A DNA stretch of 39,947 nt, from the NCBI GenBank assembly GCA_038205135.1, contig JBBRCF010000016.1, forward strand, positions 1-39,947, given 5' to 3'. The notes beneath the pieces are model-generated. The model did no database searches. It had not been told where the DNA came from and worked only from the letters and a program-made list of their open reading frames with translations. This stretch comes from UBA9554 sp038205135 (GTDB lineage: Bacteria > Pseudomonadota > Alphaproteobacteria > Rhodobacterales > Rhodobacteraceae). Of the stretch, positions 31,311 through 39,508 are shown piece by piece. Both the position numbers and the translations under genes were made by a program. The first letter of the stretch is position 1; every line of letters begins with the position of its first letter.

Positions 31311-32414
31311 ATGAAACATGCATTGATACTGGCGGCCGGTCTGGCGCTGTCTGCACCCGGTCCGGGAATTGCGCTGGACAGCGCCGCGGGCCCCATTTCA
31401 ACCGAGGTTGTGGCCCAGATCGACGGCACGCCGTGGTCCCTCGGTTTTCTGCCCGATGGCGGTGTATTGATCACCGAACGCGAGGGGCGGCTGTGGTTGT
31501 GGGGCGACGGGGCCGTGCGCCCTGTGGCAGGTGTGCCCGATGTGGTCGACAGCGGGCAGGGCGGGCTGTTGGATGTGCTGATCCCGCGCGATTTCGCGCA
31601 GACCCGTGCCGTCTATCTGACCTATGCGAAGGCACAACGCGGTGGTGCAGGCACGGCGCTGGCTCGCGGGCGGTTATCGGGCGATGGCACCCGGCTGGAA
31701 CGGGTCGAGACGCTGTTCGAGATGCGCGCGGGTACCCGGGGCGGACGGCATTTTGGCGGGCGGCTGATCGAAGGGCCGGATGGCCACATCTACATGACCA
31801 TCGGCGACCGCGGGCAGGATGAGGCGGCACAGCAGATGGACACCCATCAGGGCAAGGTGCTGCGTCTGGCCCGCGACGGCGCGCCCGCGCCCGGAAACCC
31901 GTTTCTGACCACGCCCGGCGCGCTGCCGGAAATCTGGTCCTTCGGGCATCGCAATCCGCAGGGCATGACACTGGACGCGCAAGGCCAGCTATGGGCGCAT
32001 GAACATGGCGCGCGTGGCGGCGACGAGGTGAACCTGATCCGGCCGGGTCGCAATTACGGCTGGCCGGTCATTTCTTACGGCGTGGAATATTCCGGTGGCG
32101 AGATCGGCGAGGGCACGGCGAAACCGGGCATGGAACAGCCGGCGCATTACTGGGACCCGTCCATCGCACCGTCGGGTTTTGTCATCTATAACGGGGCGAT
32201 GTTTCCCGAATGGCGGGGTGATTTCCTGATCGGATCGCTGAAGTTCGACCTGATTTCGCGGCTGGACCCGGCAGGCGGCGCGCTGCGCGAGGTCGAACGC
32301 ATCGCCGGACCGGAAACCGCCCGTGTGCGCGACATCCGCGAAGCCCCCGATGGCGCGCTGTGGATGATTGCCGAAAGCACCGGCACCATCTGGCGGCTGA
32401 CCCCGGGCGACTGA
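31311..32414 (+). CDS. PQQ-dependent aldose sugar dehydrogenase-like protein
   Basis: The 367-residue protein has a signal peptide (about 1-21, ALDSA) and the six-bladed propeller of the soluble glucose/sorbosone dehydrogenase family (E. coli YliI type). Typical motifs are WSLGFLPDGGVLITEREGRL, GGRLIEGPDGHIYMTIGDRG, SFGHRNPQGMTLD, WAHEHGARGGDEVNLI and GRNYGWPVISYG. It would oxidise aldoses in the periplasm with PQQ. No PQQ synthesis genes are in the window, so cofactor supply is unknown. It diverges from livK across 227 bp, with the start ATG at 31311. Confidence 0.9.
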   Translation: MKHALILAAGLALSAPGPGIALDSAAGPISTEVVAQIDGTPWSLGFLPDGGVLITEREGRLWLWGDGAVRPVAGVPDVVDSGQGGLLDVLIPRDFAQTRAVYLTYAKAQRGGAGTALARGRLSGDGTRLERVETLFEMRAGTRGGRHFGGRLIEGPDGHIYMTIGDRGQDEAAQQMDTHQGKVLRLARDGAPAPGNPFLTTPGALPEIWSFGHRNPQGMTLDAQGQLWAHEHGARGGDEVNLIRPGRNYGWPVISYGVEYSGGEIGEGTAKPGMEQPAHYWDPSIAPSGFVIYNGAMFPEWRGDFLIGSLKFDLISRLDPAGGALREVERIAGPETARVRDIREAPDGALWMIAESTGTIWRLTPGD

Positions 32415-32496
32415 ACCGCGCGCACCTAACATTGCCCCGGCAGTTGACGCCTGCGCCGCACCTGCATAGGTGCGCTGACAGCGGGGAGTGCGCATC

Positions 32497-33105
32497 GTGG
32501 ACAAACGCATCTGGGCGGACAAAAGCATCTGGCAGGTTCTGGGGCGCGCCTTGGCGTTGGGCGCGGGCAATGCGGTGCTGGCTGGGCTGATCGGTCTGGG
32601 CCTTGCGGCGCTGGGGCTGGACCCGGCGATTGCGGCGGCGGCGGCGGTGGTGTTCGTGCTGGCCCCCGGAGCCTATAATTATCTTGACCGCGATCTGGCG
32701 GGCCGCGCCATCGTCACGCTGGACCCGGTCGAGGGCAACGCGCCCTTCATCCGCTTTCCGTCCGGTAAATTCATCCGCCCCGAGGATAACGGCCTGAACA
32801 ACGCCGATTTTGTCTACATGGCCGGGCTGCTGGCCCCGCAATATGCCACCCTGCGGTCGCTGGTGGCGGAACTGGACCGCGAAACCTGGGCGACGCTGGA
32901 CCCCGAAAGCGATCTGGCCGATGCGGTGCTGGACAGCCTGTCAGCCCTGATCGATGCGGTGCCGGACTGGACCCCGGACGGGCAATTGCCGCTTTTCGCG
33001 CTGTTTCTGACCGATCTGGAGGGGATGATGCGCGACGGGCTGGGGCTGGATTTCATCCACCCCGAGGACGTGCGCCGCGCGCCGCCGCCCCGCAGCCTCA
33101 ACTGA
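32497..33105 (+). CDS. Unknown membrane-anchored protein
   Basis: The 202-residue protein starts at GTG 32497 (VDKRIWADKSIW) with GGGGAG 8 bases upstream; a GTG three codons earlier overlaps that site. Two hydrophobic segments at about 14-34 and 36-56 anchor it in the membrane. The rest is a soluble acidic domain (GLNNADFVYMAGLLAPQY, LDPESDLADAVLDSL) ending in a Pro- and Arg-rich tail. I do not recognise a family. It is 82 bases after the sugar dehydrogenase gene and could be co-transcribed with it. It converges on the GlxA regulator gene. Confidence 0.7.
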   Translation: MDKRIWADKSIWQVLGRALALGAGNAVLAGLIGLGLAALGLDPAIAAAAAVVFVLAPGAYNYLDRDLAGRAIVTLDPVEGNAPFIRFPSGKFIRPEDNGLNNADFVYMAGLLAPQYATLRSLVAELDRETWATLDPESDLADAVLDSLSALIDAVPDWTPDGQLPLFALFLTDLEGMMRDGLGLDFIHPEDVRRAPPPRSLN

Positions 33106-33125
33106 AAACCGGAAACCGGGCTGCC

Positions 33126-34145
33126 TCAGATCGACAGTCGCGTCGCGTGGCTGCCGCGTTCGCGGTAGGGCGTCGTGTCGTAATGCGCGCGGTAGCATTT
33201 CGAAAAATGCGACGGGCTGGCGAACCCGCAGGCCAGCGCGACGTTGATCACGCTCATGTCGGTCTGCATCAACAGGTTGCGCGCCTTTTGCAGGCGCAGT
33301 TCCATGTAATAGCGTTTCGGACTGCGGTTCAGGTAACGCCGGAACAGCCGTTCCAGCTGTCGCGTGGACATGCCGACATCACGCGCCAGAATGGACGGGC
33401 TGATCGGTTCCTCGATGGCGGTTTCCATCTTCTGGATCACCTGGCTCAGTTTGGGATGCCGCACGCCGATGCGGGTCGGCACCGACAGGCGCTGCGTGTC
33501 CTGATCGGTGCGGATGGTGTTATAGATCAACTGATCCGCCACCAGGTTCGCGACGTCTTCGCCATGGTCATCGGCGATCAGTTTCAGCATTAGGTCGATC
33601 GACGACGTGCCCCCTGCTGTGGACATCCGGTTGCCATCGACGACGAACACCGATTTCGTCAGCTTCACGTCTTCGAATTCTTCCAGAAAACTGTCCTGAT
33701 TTTCCCAGTGGATCGTGGCGCGTTTGCCATCCAGCAGCCCGGCCTTGGCCAGCGCGTAGGATGCGGTGCACAGCCCGCCCAGCGCCATGCCTTTGCGGGC
33801 CTCGCGGCGCAGCCATGACAGCAGTTTCTTTGTTGCGGATTTTTGCACATCGATCCCGCCGCAGACCAGCACGGTATCCTCGCGGTCCAGTTCGATCAGA
33901 TCTGCATCGACGCGGAATTCGGTGCCCGCAGAGCATTTGACCGAACCGCCGCCTTCGCCGACCAGAATCCAGCCATAGGCCGGACGGTCCAGCATCCGGT
34001 TGGCGATGCGCAGACACTCCAGTGCCGAGGCGAAACTCAGCAGCGTGAAATTATCCAGCAACACGAACACGAACCGCCGCGGAGCGGCAACCGTCGTGCG
34101 GGTGGTGCTGGCCGCCATTCTGCGGGCGGTGGACGTGCTGATCAT
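33126..34145 (-). CDS. GlxA-family transcriptional regulator (DJ-1/PfpI-like plus AraC helix-turn-helix)
   Basis: The 339-residue protein starts at ATG 34145 with GGAG 8 bases upstream. The N-terminal domain (about 22-190) is of the glutamine amidotransferase-like type (RRFVFVLLDNFTLLSFASA, LGGLCTASYALAKAGLLDGK, with Cys in the elbow position). The C-terminal AraC domain (about 235-335) has two helix-turn-helix units (SILARDVGMSTRQLERLFRR and VALACGFASPSHFSKCYR). Relatives include regulators of glycine betaine, carnitine and arginine catabolism in pseudomonads; the ligand here is unknown. It diverges from the DAHP synthase gene. Confidence 0.9.
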   Translation of the reverse strand: MISTSTARRMAASTTRTTVAAPRRFVFVLLDNFTLLSFASALECLRIANRMLDRPAYGWILVGEGGGSVKCSAGTEFRVDADLIELDREDTVLVCGGIDVQKSATKKLLSWLRREARKGMALGGLCTASYALAKAGLLDGKRATIHWENQDSFLEEFEDVKLTKSVFVVDGNRMSTAGGTSSIDLMLKLIADDHGEDVANLVADQLIYNTIRTDQDTQRLSVPTRIGVRHPKLSQVIQKMETAIEEPISPSILARDVGMSTRQLERLFRRYLNRSPKRYYMELRLQKARNLLMQTDMSVINVALACGFASPSHFSKCYRAHYDTTPYRERGSHATRLSI

Positions 34146-34301
34146 GCTGCGCTCCTGCGCCGCACCCCGGCGCTGTCGGGCCATCATTGAACAGGTTTGT
34201 GACAGGCCCGCAAGAGCGCGCCGCAAGGTGATATGCCGAAAACGACGCGATTGGCCGGTAACGTTATGTGAGCCTTCGGACTGGTTCTTTGATGCGGCGA
34301 T

Positions 34302-34310
34302 TGCTATAGG
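34302..34310 (+). promoter_or_regulatory. Possible extended -10 promoter of the DAHP synthase gene
   Basis: TG-C-TATAGG, an extended -10 element, lies 65 bases before the ATG at 34375. The -35 (around CTGGTT) is poor. A palindrome TAACGTTA (34259-34266) lies about 40 bases upstream and might be a regulator site. Confidence 0.35.
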
Positions 34311-34374
34311 CAAACGACCCGGATTATTGCGGTCCGGCCCGTGATGCCGGCTCTGACGACAAAGGACCCTTGCC

Positions 34375-35757
34375 ATGCATGCCCCCGCTCTCGACTGGCA
34401 GAAATCCACCTGGCGCGCGCGTCCGCGCATCCAGATGCCGGATTATGCGGATGCCGCACGGCTGGCCGAGGTGGAAACCCAACTGGCGAAGTACCCGCCG
34501 CTGGTGTTCGCGGGCGAGGCGCGCAAGCTGAAGACCGCGCTGGCCGCTGCCGCACGCGGCGAGGCGTTCCTGCTGCAGGGCGGCGACTGCGCCGAGTCGT
34601 TCGACCAGTTTTCCGCCAACGCGATCCGCGACACGTTCAAGGTGATGCTGCAGATGGCGATGGTGCTGACCTATGGTGCCAAGGTGCCGGTGGTCAAAGT
34701 CGGTCGCATGGCGGGGCAGTTCGCCAAGCCGCGGTCCGCGCCCACCGAGGTGATCAACGGCGTCGAACTGCCCAGTTATCGCGGTGACATCATCAACGAT
34801 CTGGCCGCCACACCCGATGCGCGTCAGCCCGACCCGGGCCGCATGTTGCAGGCCTATCTGCAATCGGCGGCCACGCTGAACCTGCTGCGCGCGTTTTCCA
34901 CCGGCGGTTATGCGGATGTGCATCAGGTGCATTCCTGGACGCTTGGGTTCACCGAAAGCGACAAGGCCAGCCGGTTCCGCGATATGGCGAACCGCATTTC
35001 CGACACGCTGGATTTCATGAAGGCGGCCGGGCTGGACAGTGCCGCGCGGCACGAGTTGCAGACGGTGGATTTCTACACCAGCCACGAGGCGCTGTTGCTG
35101 GAATACGAACAGGCGCTGACCCGGCAGGACAGCACATCGGGCAAATGGCTGGCGGGGTCGGCGCATCTGATCTGGATCGGCGACCGTACCCGGCAGCCCG
35201 ACGGCGCACATGTCGAATATGCGCGGGGCGTGCTGAACCCGATCGGGTTGAAATGCGGCCCCACGATGACCGCATCCGACCTCAAGGTGCTGATGGCGCG
35301 GCTGAACCCGGGCAATGAACCCGGGCGGCTGTCGCTGATCACCCGGTTCGGCGCGGGCAAGGTTGCCGAACACATGCCGCGCCTGCTGCAGGCGGTGCGC
35401 GAGGAAGGCGCCAATGTGTTGTGGGTCTGCGACCCGATGCATGGCAACACGGTCAAATCGGCGTCCGGTTACAAGACCCGTCCGTTCGAGGCGGTGCTGC
35501 GCGAGGTGCGCGAATTTTTCGCGATGCACCGCGCCATAGGTACCGTGCCGGGGGGCGTGCATTTCGAAATGACCGGGCAGGATGTGACCGAATGCACCGG
35601 CGGCGTGCACGCTGTGCGCGACGAGGATCTGTCCGACCGTTACCACACTGCCTGCGACCCGCGCCTGAACGCGACGCAATCGCTGGAACTGGCGTTTCTG
35701 GTGGCCGAAGAACTTTCGGACCTGCGCCGCGCGCGGGCTGCCGTGGTGGCCGGCTGA
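34375..35757 (+). CDS. 3-deoxy-7-phosphoheptulonate (DAHP) synthase, class II
   Basis: This enzyme condenses phosphoenolpyruvate and erythrose 4-phosphate, the first step of the shikimate pathway. The 460-residue length and motifs are class II (plant/Mycobacterium type): LLQGGDCAESF with the metal-ligand Cys at residue 72, VKVGRMAGQFAKPRS, WIGDRTRQPDGAHVEY, WVCDPMHGNT, GGVHFEMTGQDVTEC and the late ACDPRLN. The remaining metal ligands, His, Glu and Asp, are in the last three. The ATG at 34375 has AAAGGA 9 bases upstream. Its stop abuts the PAS gene stop. Confidence 0.95.
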   Translation: MHAPALDWQKSTWRARPRIQMPDYADAARLAEVETQLAKYPPLVFAGEARKLKTALAAAARGEAFLLQGGDCAESFDQFSANAIRDTFKVMLQMAMVLTYGAKVPVVKVGRMAGQFAKPRSAPTEVINGVELPSYRGDIINDLAATPDARQPDPGRMLQAYLQSAATLNLLRAFSTGGYADVHQVHSWTLGFTESDKASRFRDMANRISDTLDFMKAAGLDSAARHELQTVDFYTSHEALLLEYEQALTRQDSTSGKWLAGSAHLIWIGDRTRQPDGAHVEYARGVLNPIGLKCGPTMTASDLKVLMARLNPGNEPGRLSLITRFGAGKVAEHMPRLLQAVREEGANVLWVCDPMHGNTVKSASGYKTRPFEAVLREVREFFAMHRAIGTVPGGVHFEMTGQDVTECTGGVHAVRDEDLSDRYHTACDPRLNATQSLELAFLVAEELSDLRRARAAVVAG

Positions 35758-36453
35758 TCAGACGTCGGATTTGACCAGACGCAGGTGCCCCCGCGTGCGC
35801 AGCGCAGGGGGGGCGGCGCCGGGTCGTGCGCCGACAAAGGCGGGGGCGGCTTCGGCAAACCCCGGCTGCGGCAGGATGTGATCGACGCGCGGCGCGGCTT
35901 TGGGCGATGGGTCCAGCCGATACAGCCGCGGCGCGCTGATCTGGAATCGGCGCGGCACACGCCCGGTTTCGCCGATCGGAACAAGGCAGCCCAGGATCCG
36001 GTCCAGCAGACCGGCCTCGGATAGCAGCGGCCACAGCATCAGCCGCCCCGCAAGCGCCGGCCGGCCATAGGATGCCGCCGCCGTCAGGCGCATTTCGACC
36101 ACGGCCGGGCTGGCGCAGACGTCTTCGATGGCGCTGTTCAGAACGCGGCGCGCGTCGGGTTCGGCGAACACCGTCATGGGCATGCCGCGCGCCTCCATCC
36201 CCAGCAGGTCATTCAGTTCCGACCCCGCGATCCGCAACCGCGCGATCCCCGGCGCAAGCCGTTCGGCGATCAACACATAGGGCAGGGCGGCGGCGATGGC
36301 GCGCGGGTCGATGTCCGACCGCAACGGCGCCACGCGTCCGCGCCGCTGGGATTGCCAATAGCGGTCCACCTTCAGGAACAGATCGCTGTCAGACCGGTCC
36401 TTGCCGGAGGGCAAGGTCACGATGCGGCCGGGTTGCGTGCTGTCGTCGGTCAT
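35758..36453 (-). CDS. PAS-domain protein (PAS_5-like)
   Basis: The 231-residue protein starts at ATG 36453 with GGAG 8 bases upstream. Residues about 20-165 look like the PAS_5 (formerly DUF) family common in alphaproteobacteria: DLFLKVDRYWQSQRRGRVAP, DIDPRAIAAALPYVLIAE and LRIAGSELNDLLGMEARGMP. There is no kinase, cyclase or DNA-binding domain, and the last 60 residues are low in complexity (Pro, Ala, Arg). It could be a stand-alone sensor or an adaptor; the partner is unknown. A CtrA-like box lies about 125 bases upstream. Confidence 0.82.
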   Translation of the reverse strand: MTDDSTQPGRIVTLPSGKDRSDSDLFLKVDRYWQSQRRGRVAPLRSDIDPRAIAAALPYVLIAERLAPGIARLRIAGSELNDLLGMEARGMPMTVFAEPDARRVLNSAIEDVCASPAVVEMRLTAAASYGRPALAGRLMLWPLLSEAGLLDRILGCLVPIGETGRVPRRFQISAPRLYRLDPSPKAAPRVDHILPQPGFAEAAPAFVGARPGAAPPALRTRGHLRLVKSDV

Positions 36454-36764
36454 GGAATGGCTCCGCGCTGGATCAGGTTTCGCGTCGGGTTCTCCGGACA
36501 CATCGCCCTTGCGCGGTTTGCGCCGGGAATGTGCCGTCAATATGCCACAATTCATCGCTCTGGTCAGACAATATTCGTAACCTTTGGTTAAGGATTGCCG
36601 CTTTTCCCGCAACCGCCCCGGCGGGACGTGGCGTGGCGCGCGCGCCGGCCTCTGGGATGCCCCCGGGTGCACCGGATGCCCCCGGATGATTCTGGGCGGG
36701 CCGCGGGTCTTGCGGCGGGGGCTTCATCCGCCTATCCCGGATGCACGCAACCGAAAGATGCCCG
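36454..36764. other. Divergent spacer between the PAS gene and yicC
   Basis: This 311-bp stretch has no gene I can support. It holds an AT-richer part with a CtrA-like box (36577-36591) and, nearer yicC, two direct copies of GGATGCCCCCGG (36655-36666 and 36674-36685) 19 bp apart. Confidence 0.5.
36577..36591 (-). promoter_or_regulatory. CtrA-like box TTAA-N7-TTAC
   Basis: On the minus strand TTAACC-AAA-GGTTAC matches the CtrA consensus TTAA-N7-TTAA at 7 of 8 fixed positions and is also nearly palindromic. It lies 124 bases before the PAS gene start. CtrA controls cell-cycle, motility and gene-transfer-agent genes in alphaproteobacteria. Confidence 0.35.
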
Positions 36765-37655
36765 ATGATCCGCTCGATGACCGGCTTTGCCACGCTGAAC
36801 GGCCAGGGTGCCGAGTTTTCCTGGGTCTGGGACCTGCGGTCGGTCAACGCCAAGGGGCTGGACCTGCGCCTGCGGGTCCCGGACTGGATCACCGGGCTGG
36901 ACCCTGCGCTGCGTGCCGCGCTGACCAGATCGGCGACGCGCGGGGCGGTGTCGCTGTCCTTGCGGCTGCTGCGGGACGCAGGAGCGGGCGGTGCGGCGCT
37001 GAACGCTGTGCTGCTGGATCAGGTCATGGCCGCCCTGGTGCAGATCGAGGTGCGCGCGCATGCCACGGGCGCGTCGGTCGGGCCGGCGTCCAGTGCGGAA
37101 ATCCTCAACCTGCGCGGCATGTTCGACGCGTCGGAACCCGATGCGGACAGCGGCGCGCTGTTGGCGGTGCTGTTGGCGGATATCCCGGCGTTGCTGGCGG
37201 CCTTTGATGCGGCGCGCACCGCCGAGGGCGCGGCGCTGGCCGCCGTGTTGACCCGTCAGATCGACGCCATTGCCGCGCTGACCGCCGCCGCCGACATGGC
37301 GGCCAGCGCACGCGCGCCCGAGGCCGAGCGTGGTTTGATCGCCGCCGTTGCCCGCGTTCTGGCGGTGACGGATGCGGTGGATCCGGCGCGGTTGGCACAG
37401 GAACTGGCGCTGATCGCGGTGAAAACCGATGTGACCGAGGAAATTGACCGCCTGTCGGCCCATGTCGGGCAGGCGCGCGCGTTGCTTGCGGGCGGCGACC
37501 CGGTGGGGCGGCGACTGGATTTCCTGATGCAGGAATTCAACCGCGAGGCCAACACGCTGTGTTCGAAATCGCAATCAACCGAATTGACGCGGATCGGGCT
37601 GGACCTGAAAACGGTGATCGACCAGATGCGTGAACAGGTCCAGAACGTGGAGTAA
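36765..37655 (+). CDS. yicC: YicC/YloC family endoribonuclease
   Basis: The 296-residue protein begins MIRSMTGFATLNGQ, the conserved family N-terminus, which fixes the start. WDLRSVNAKGLDLRLRVPD follows. The C-terminal DUF1732 part ends GRRLDFLMQEFNREANTLCSK and LDLKTVIDQMREQVQNVE, both strongly conserved. E. coli YicC is reported to be an RNA endonuclease that affects the sRNA RyhB. The usual neighbour gmk follows after 3 bases, the standard yicC-gmk arrangement. Confidence 0.95.
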   Translation: MIRSMTGFATLNGQGAEFSWVWDLRSVNAKGLDLRLRVPDWITGLDPALRAALTRSATRGAVSLSLRLLRDAGAGGAALNAVLLDQVMAALVQIEVRAHATGASVGPASSAEILNLRGMFDASEPDADSGALLAVLLADIPALLAAFDAARTAEGAALAAVLTRQIDAIAALTAAADMAASARAPEAERGLIAAVARVLAVTDAVDPARLAQELALIAVKTDVTEEIDRLSAHVGQARALLAGGDPVGRRLDFLMQEFNREANTLCSKSQSTELTRIGLDLKTVIDQMREQVQNVE

Positions 37656-37658
37656 GAC

Positions 37659-38309
37659 ATGACCGCCAATGCCAACCGCCGTGGCCTGCTGATCATCCTG
37701 TCGTCCCCGTCCGGTGCCGGTAAATCCACCTTGTCGAAACGCATGCTGGAGTGGGACCCGACGCTGTCATTCTCCGTGTCCGCCACGACGCGCGCGCCCC
37801 GGCCCGGCGAAGCGGACGGCGCGGATTACCATTTCCAGTCCGAGGCGGATTTCAAGCATCAGGCCGCGCGCGGCGACATGCTGGAACATGCGCATGTGTT
37901 CGGCAATTACTACGGCTCGCCGCGGGCCCCGGTGGAAACCGCCATCGCGCAGGGCTGTGACGTACTGTTCGACATCGACTGGCAGGGCGCGCAGCAGATC
38001 CGCAATTCGGTGCTGGGGCGGTTCACGCTGTCGATCTTCATCCTGCCGCCGTCGATCGCCGAACTGCGCCGCCGCCTGATCGCGCGCGGTCAGGACGCGC
38101 CCGAGGTGATCGCGCGCCGGATGGAAAAAAGCTGGGACGAGATCAGCCATTGGGACGGCTATGATTTCGTGCTGGTCAACGACGATCTTGACCAGACCTT
38201 TGTCCGTCTGACCACCATCGTCGCAGCGACCCGGCTGCGGCGTGAACAGCAGCCGGGGCTGGTCGATCATGTCCGCGTGCTGCAATCCCAATTCGAGGAA
38301 TTGATCTGA
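37659..38309 (+). CDS. gmk: Guanylate kinase
   Basis: Gmk phosphorylates GMP to GDP with ATP. The 216-residue protein has the P-loop SPSGAGKS (16-23), FSVSATTRAPRPGEADG for GMP binding, YYGSPRAPVETAI, and the DIDWQGAQQIR motif. It is in the yicC-gmk operon, and its TGA shares bases with the next ATG (TGATG). Confidence 0.97.
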   Translation: MTANANRRGLLIILSSPSGAGKSTLSKRMLEWDPTLSFSVSATTRAPRPGEADGADYHFQSEADFKHQAARGDMLEHAHVFGNYYGSPRAPVETAIAQGCDVLFDIDWQGAQQIRNSVLGRFTLSIFILPPSIAELRRRLIARGQDAPEVIARRMEKSWDEISHWDGYDFVLVNDDLDQTFVRLTTIVAATRLRREQQPGLVDHVRVLQSQFEELI

Positions 38310-38833
38310 TGCTGTATGCTCTGGACGGTCTGGCGCCGACCCTGCCTGCGGATGGCGATTATTGGGTGGCCCCCGGTGCCCATGTCATCGGCAATGTCGT
38401 GCTGCACAGTGGCACATCGGTCTGGTTCGGCTGCACTTTGCGCGGTGACAATGAATGCATCACCTTGGGGCAGGGCAGCAATGTGCAGGAAAACGTGGTG
38501 ATGCACAGCGATATCGGGTTTCCGGTCACGATCGGCGCGGGCTGTACCATCGGGCACAAGGCGATGCTGCATGGTTGCACCATCGGCGACAACAGCCTGA
38601 TCGGCATGGGGGCAACAGTCCTGAATGGCTCGCGAATCGGGCGGGATTGTCTGATCGGCGCCGGCGCACTGGTGACCGAAGGCAAGGAGATCCCCGACGG
38701 CAGTCTGGTGATGGGGGCGCCGGGCCGCGTTGTGCGGACGCTGGACGCCGCCGCCATCGAACGGCTGCGCTGGTCGGCGCGGCATTATCAGGACAACATG
38801 CGCCGGTTCCGCGCCGGGTTGGTCGCGGTGTAA
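38309..38833 (+). CDS. Gamma-carbonic anhydrase family protein
   Basis: The 174-residue protein is a left-handed beta-helix of hexapeptide repeats (YrdA/PaaY-like). The three zinc-ligand histidines are present: H66 in VVMHSDIG, and H83 and H88 in IGHKAMLHGC. Whether it has carbonic anhydrase activity is not known for most members. Its start overlaps the gmk stop, so it is translated in the yicC-gmk operon. Confidence 0.92.
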   Translation: MLYALDGLAPTLPADGDYWVAPGAHVIGNVVLHSGTSVWFGCTLRGDNECITLGQGSNVQENVVMHSDIGFPVTIGAGCTIGHKAMLHGCTIGDNSLIGMGATVLNGSRIGRDCLIGAGALVTEGKEIPDGSLVMGAPGRVVRTLDAAAIERLRWSARHYQDNMRRFRAGLVAV

Positions 38834-38858
38834 CCACGCGTTCGGCCGTTGGTGCGGG

Positions 38859-39293
38859 TCAGGCGGTGCGGGTCAGCAGATCCGGCGCAATCACCGGACC
38901 AGGGAACAAGACCCCCGCTTCGTAAACGTGATGCGCGCCGGTGTGGGGGCTGCTCGTTTCCATGATCAACCGCAGCCCTGCGCTGATGCCCGCCGTCTGT
39001 CCCGCACATTCGCGCAGGATTTCCCGCCGGACGATCCCCGGGCGCGACAGCGGCACCGATCGGGTGCGCAATGTACCGGAAAATCCGGCCTGCACCAGAA
39101 TCCGGACAATATCCAGCGCGTCATATTCGGCGCAGAACAGCCAGCAGGCAACCTCGTCCGGTTGAATGCGCTGTACGAATTTCGGTGTGAACCAGCGATA
39201 ATCCAGACATGGGCGCGATGCATCCCAACTTGGGGCCGTTTCAGAGTGGATGATGATCGTCCCCCCGGAAGGAACGAAGCGCTTTGGCGTCAT
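38859..39293 (-). CDS. Unknown 144-residue protein
   Basis: The ATG at 39293 has AAAGGAAG about 8 bases upstream and a fair promoter beyond, so I take it as real. The central part (DEVACWLFCAEYDALDIVRILVQAG, FSGTLRTRSVPLSRPGIVRREIL; quoted in parts) alternates strands and helices in a way that recalls a receiver domain without its phosphoryl Asp. This is a resemblance only. It has no signal peptide or membrane segment. It lies between the yicC-gmk operon (converging, 25 bases) and the divergent PhoR-like kinase. Confidence 0.65.
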   Translation of the reverse strand: MTPKRFVPSGGTIIIHSETAPSWDASRPCLDYRWFTPKFVQRIQPDEVACWLFCAEYDALDIVRILVQAGFSGTLRTRSVPLSRPGIVRREILRECAGQTAGISAGLRLIMETSSPHTGAHHVYEAGVLFPGPVIAPDLLTRTA

Positions 39294-39354
39294 ATTGAGT
39301 CTTCCTTTGGCAGAAGGAATTCAGGAACGGCACGAAAACGTGACCCGTAATGCC

Positions 39355-39384
39355 ATCATAGGTAGAAGAATGCGCCGTTGTCAC
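39355..39384 (-). promoter_or_regulatory. Candidate promoter of the 38859-39293 gene
   Basis: GTGACA (-35, 39384-39379), an 18-bp spacer and TATGAT (-10, 39360-39355, 5 of 6 matches) on the minus strand, about 60 bases before the ATG. The -35 coincides with the left arm of the TGTCACC/GGTGACA inverted repeat (39379-39385 and 39413-39419). Confidence 0.45.
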
Positions 39385-39419
39385 CGGGACAATTACATCC
39401 CATAGCAGAATTGGTGACA
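39379..39419. promoter_or_regulatory. Inverted repeat TGTCACC-N27-GGTGACA in the phoR-like upstream region
   Basis: Perfect 7-bp arms, with a smaller inverted repeat TTGTC-N5-GACAA (39378-39392) over the left one. The TGTCA core recalls pho boxes, but these need tandem copies 11 bp apart, which I do not see. Confidence 0.25.
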
Positions 39420-39508
39420 CTGTGCTCAATATTCGACCGCTCTTTACAGTCGGGCCTGTTGCGTTGCAGCGTCGCGCCATGCCCAAACGCCCGTGACAGG
39501 AGCATGCC

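Noticed and set aside
39379..39419. TGTCACC/GGTGACA repeat considered as a pho box
   Set aside because: Pho boxes are direct repeats of a TGTCA core about 11 bp apart. Here the copies are inverted and 34 bp apart.
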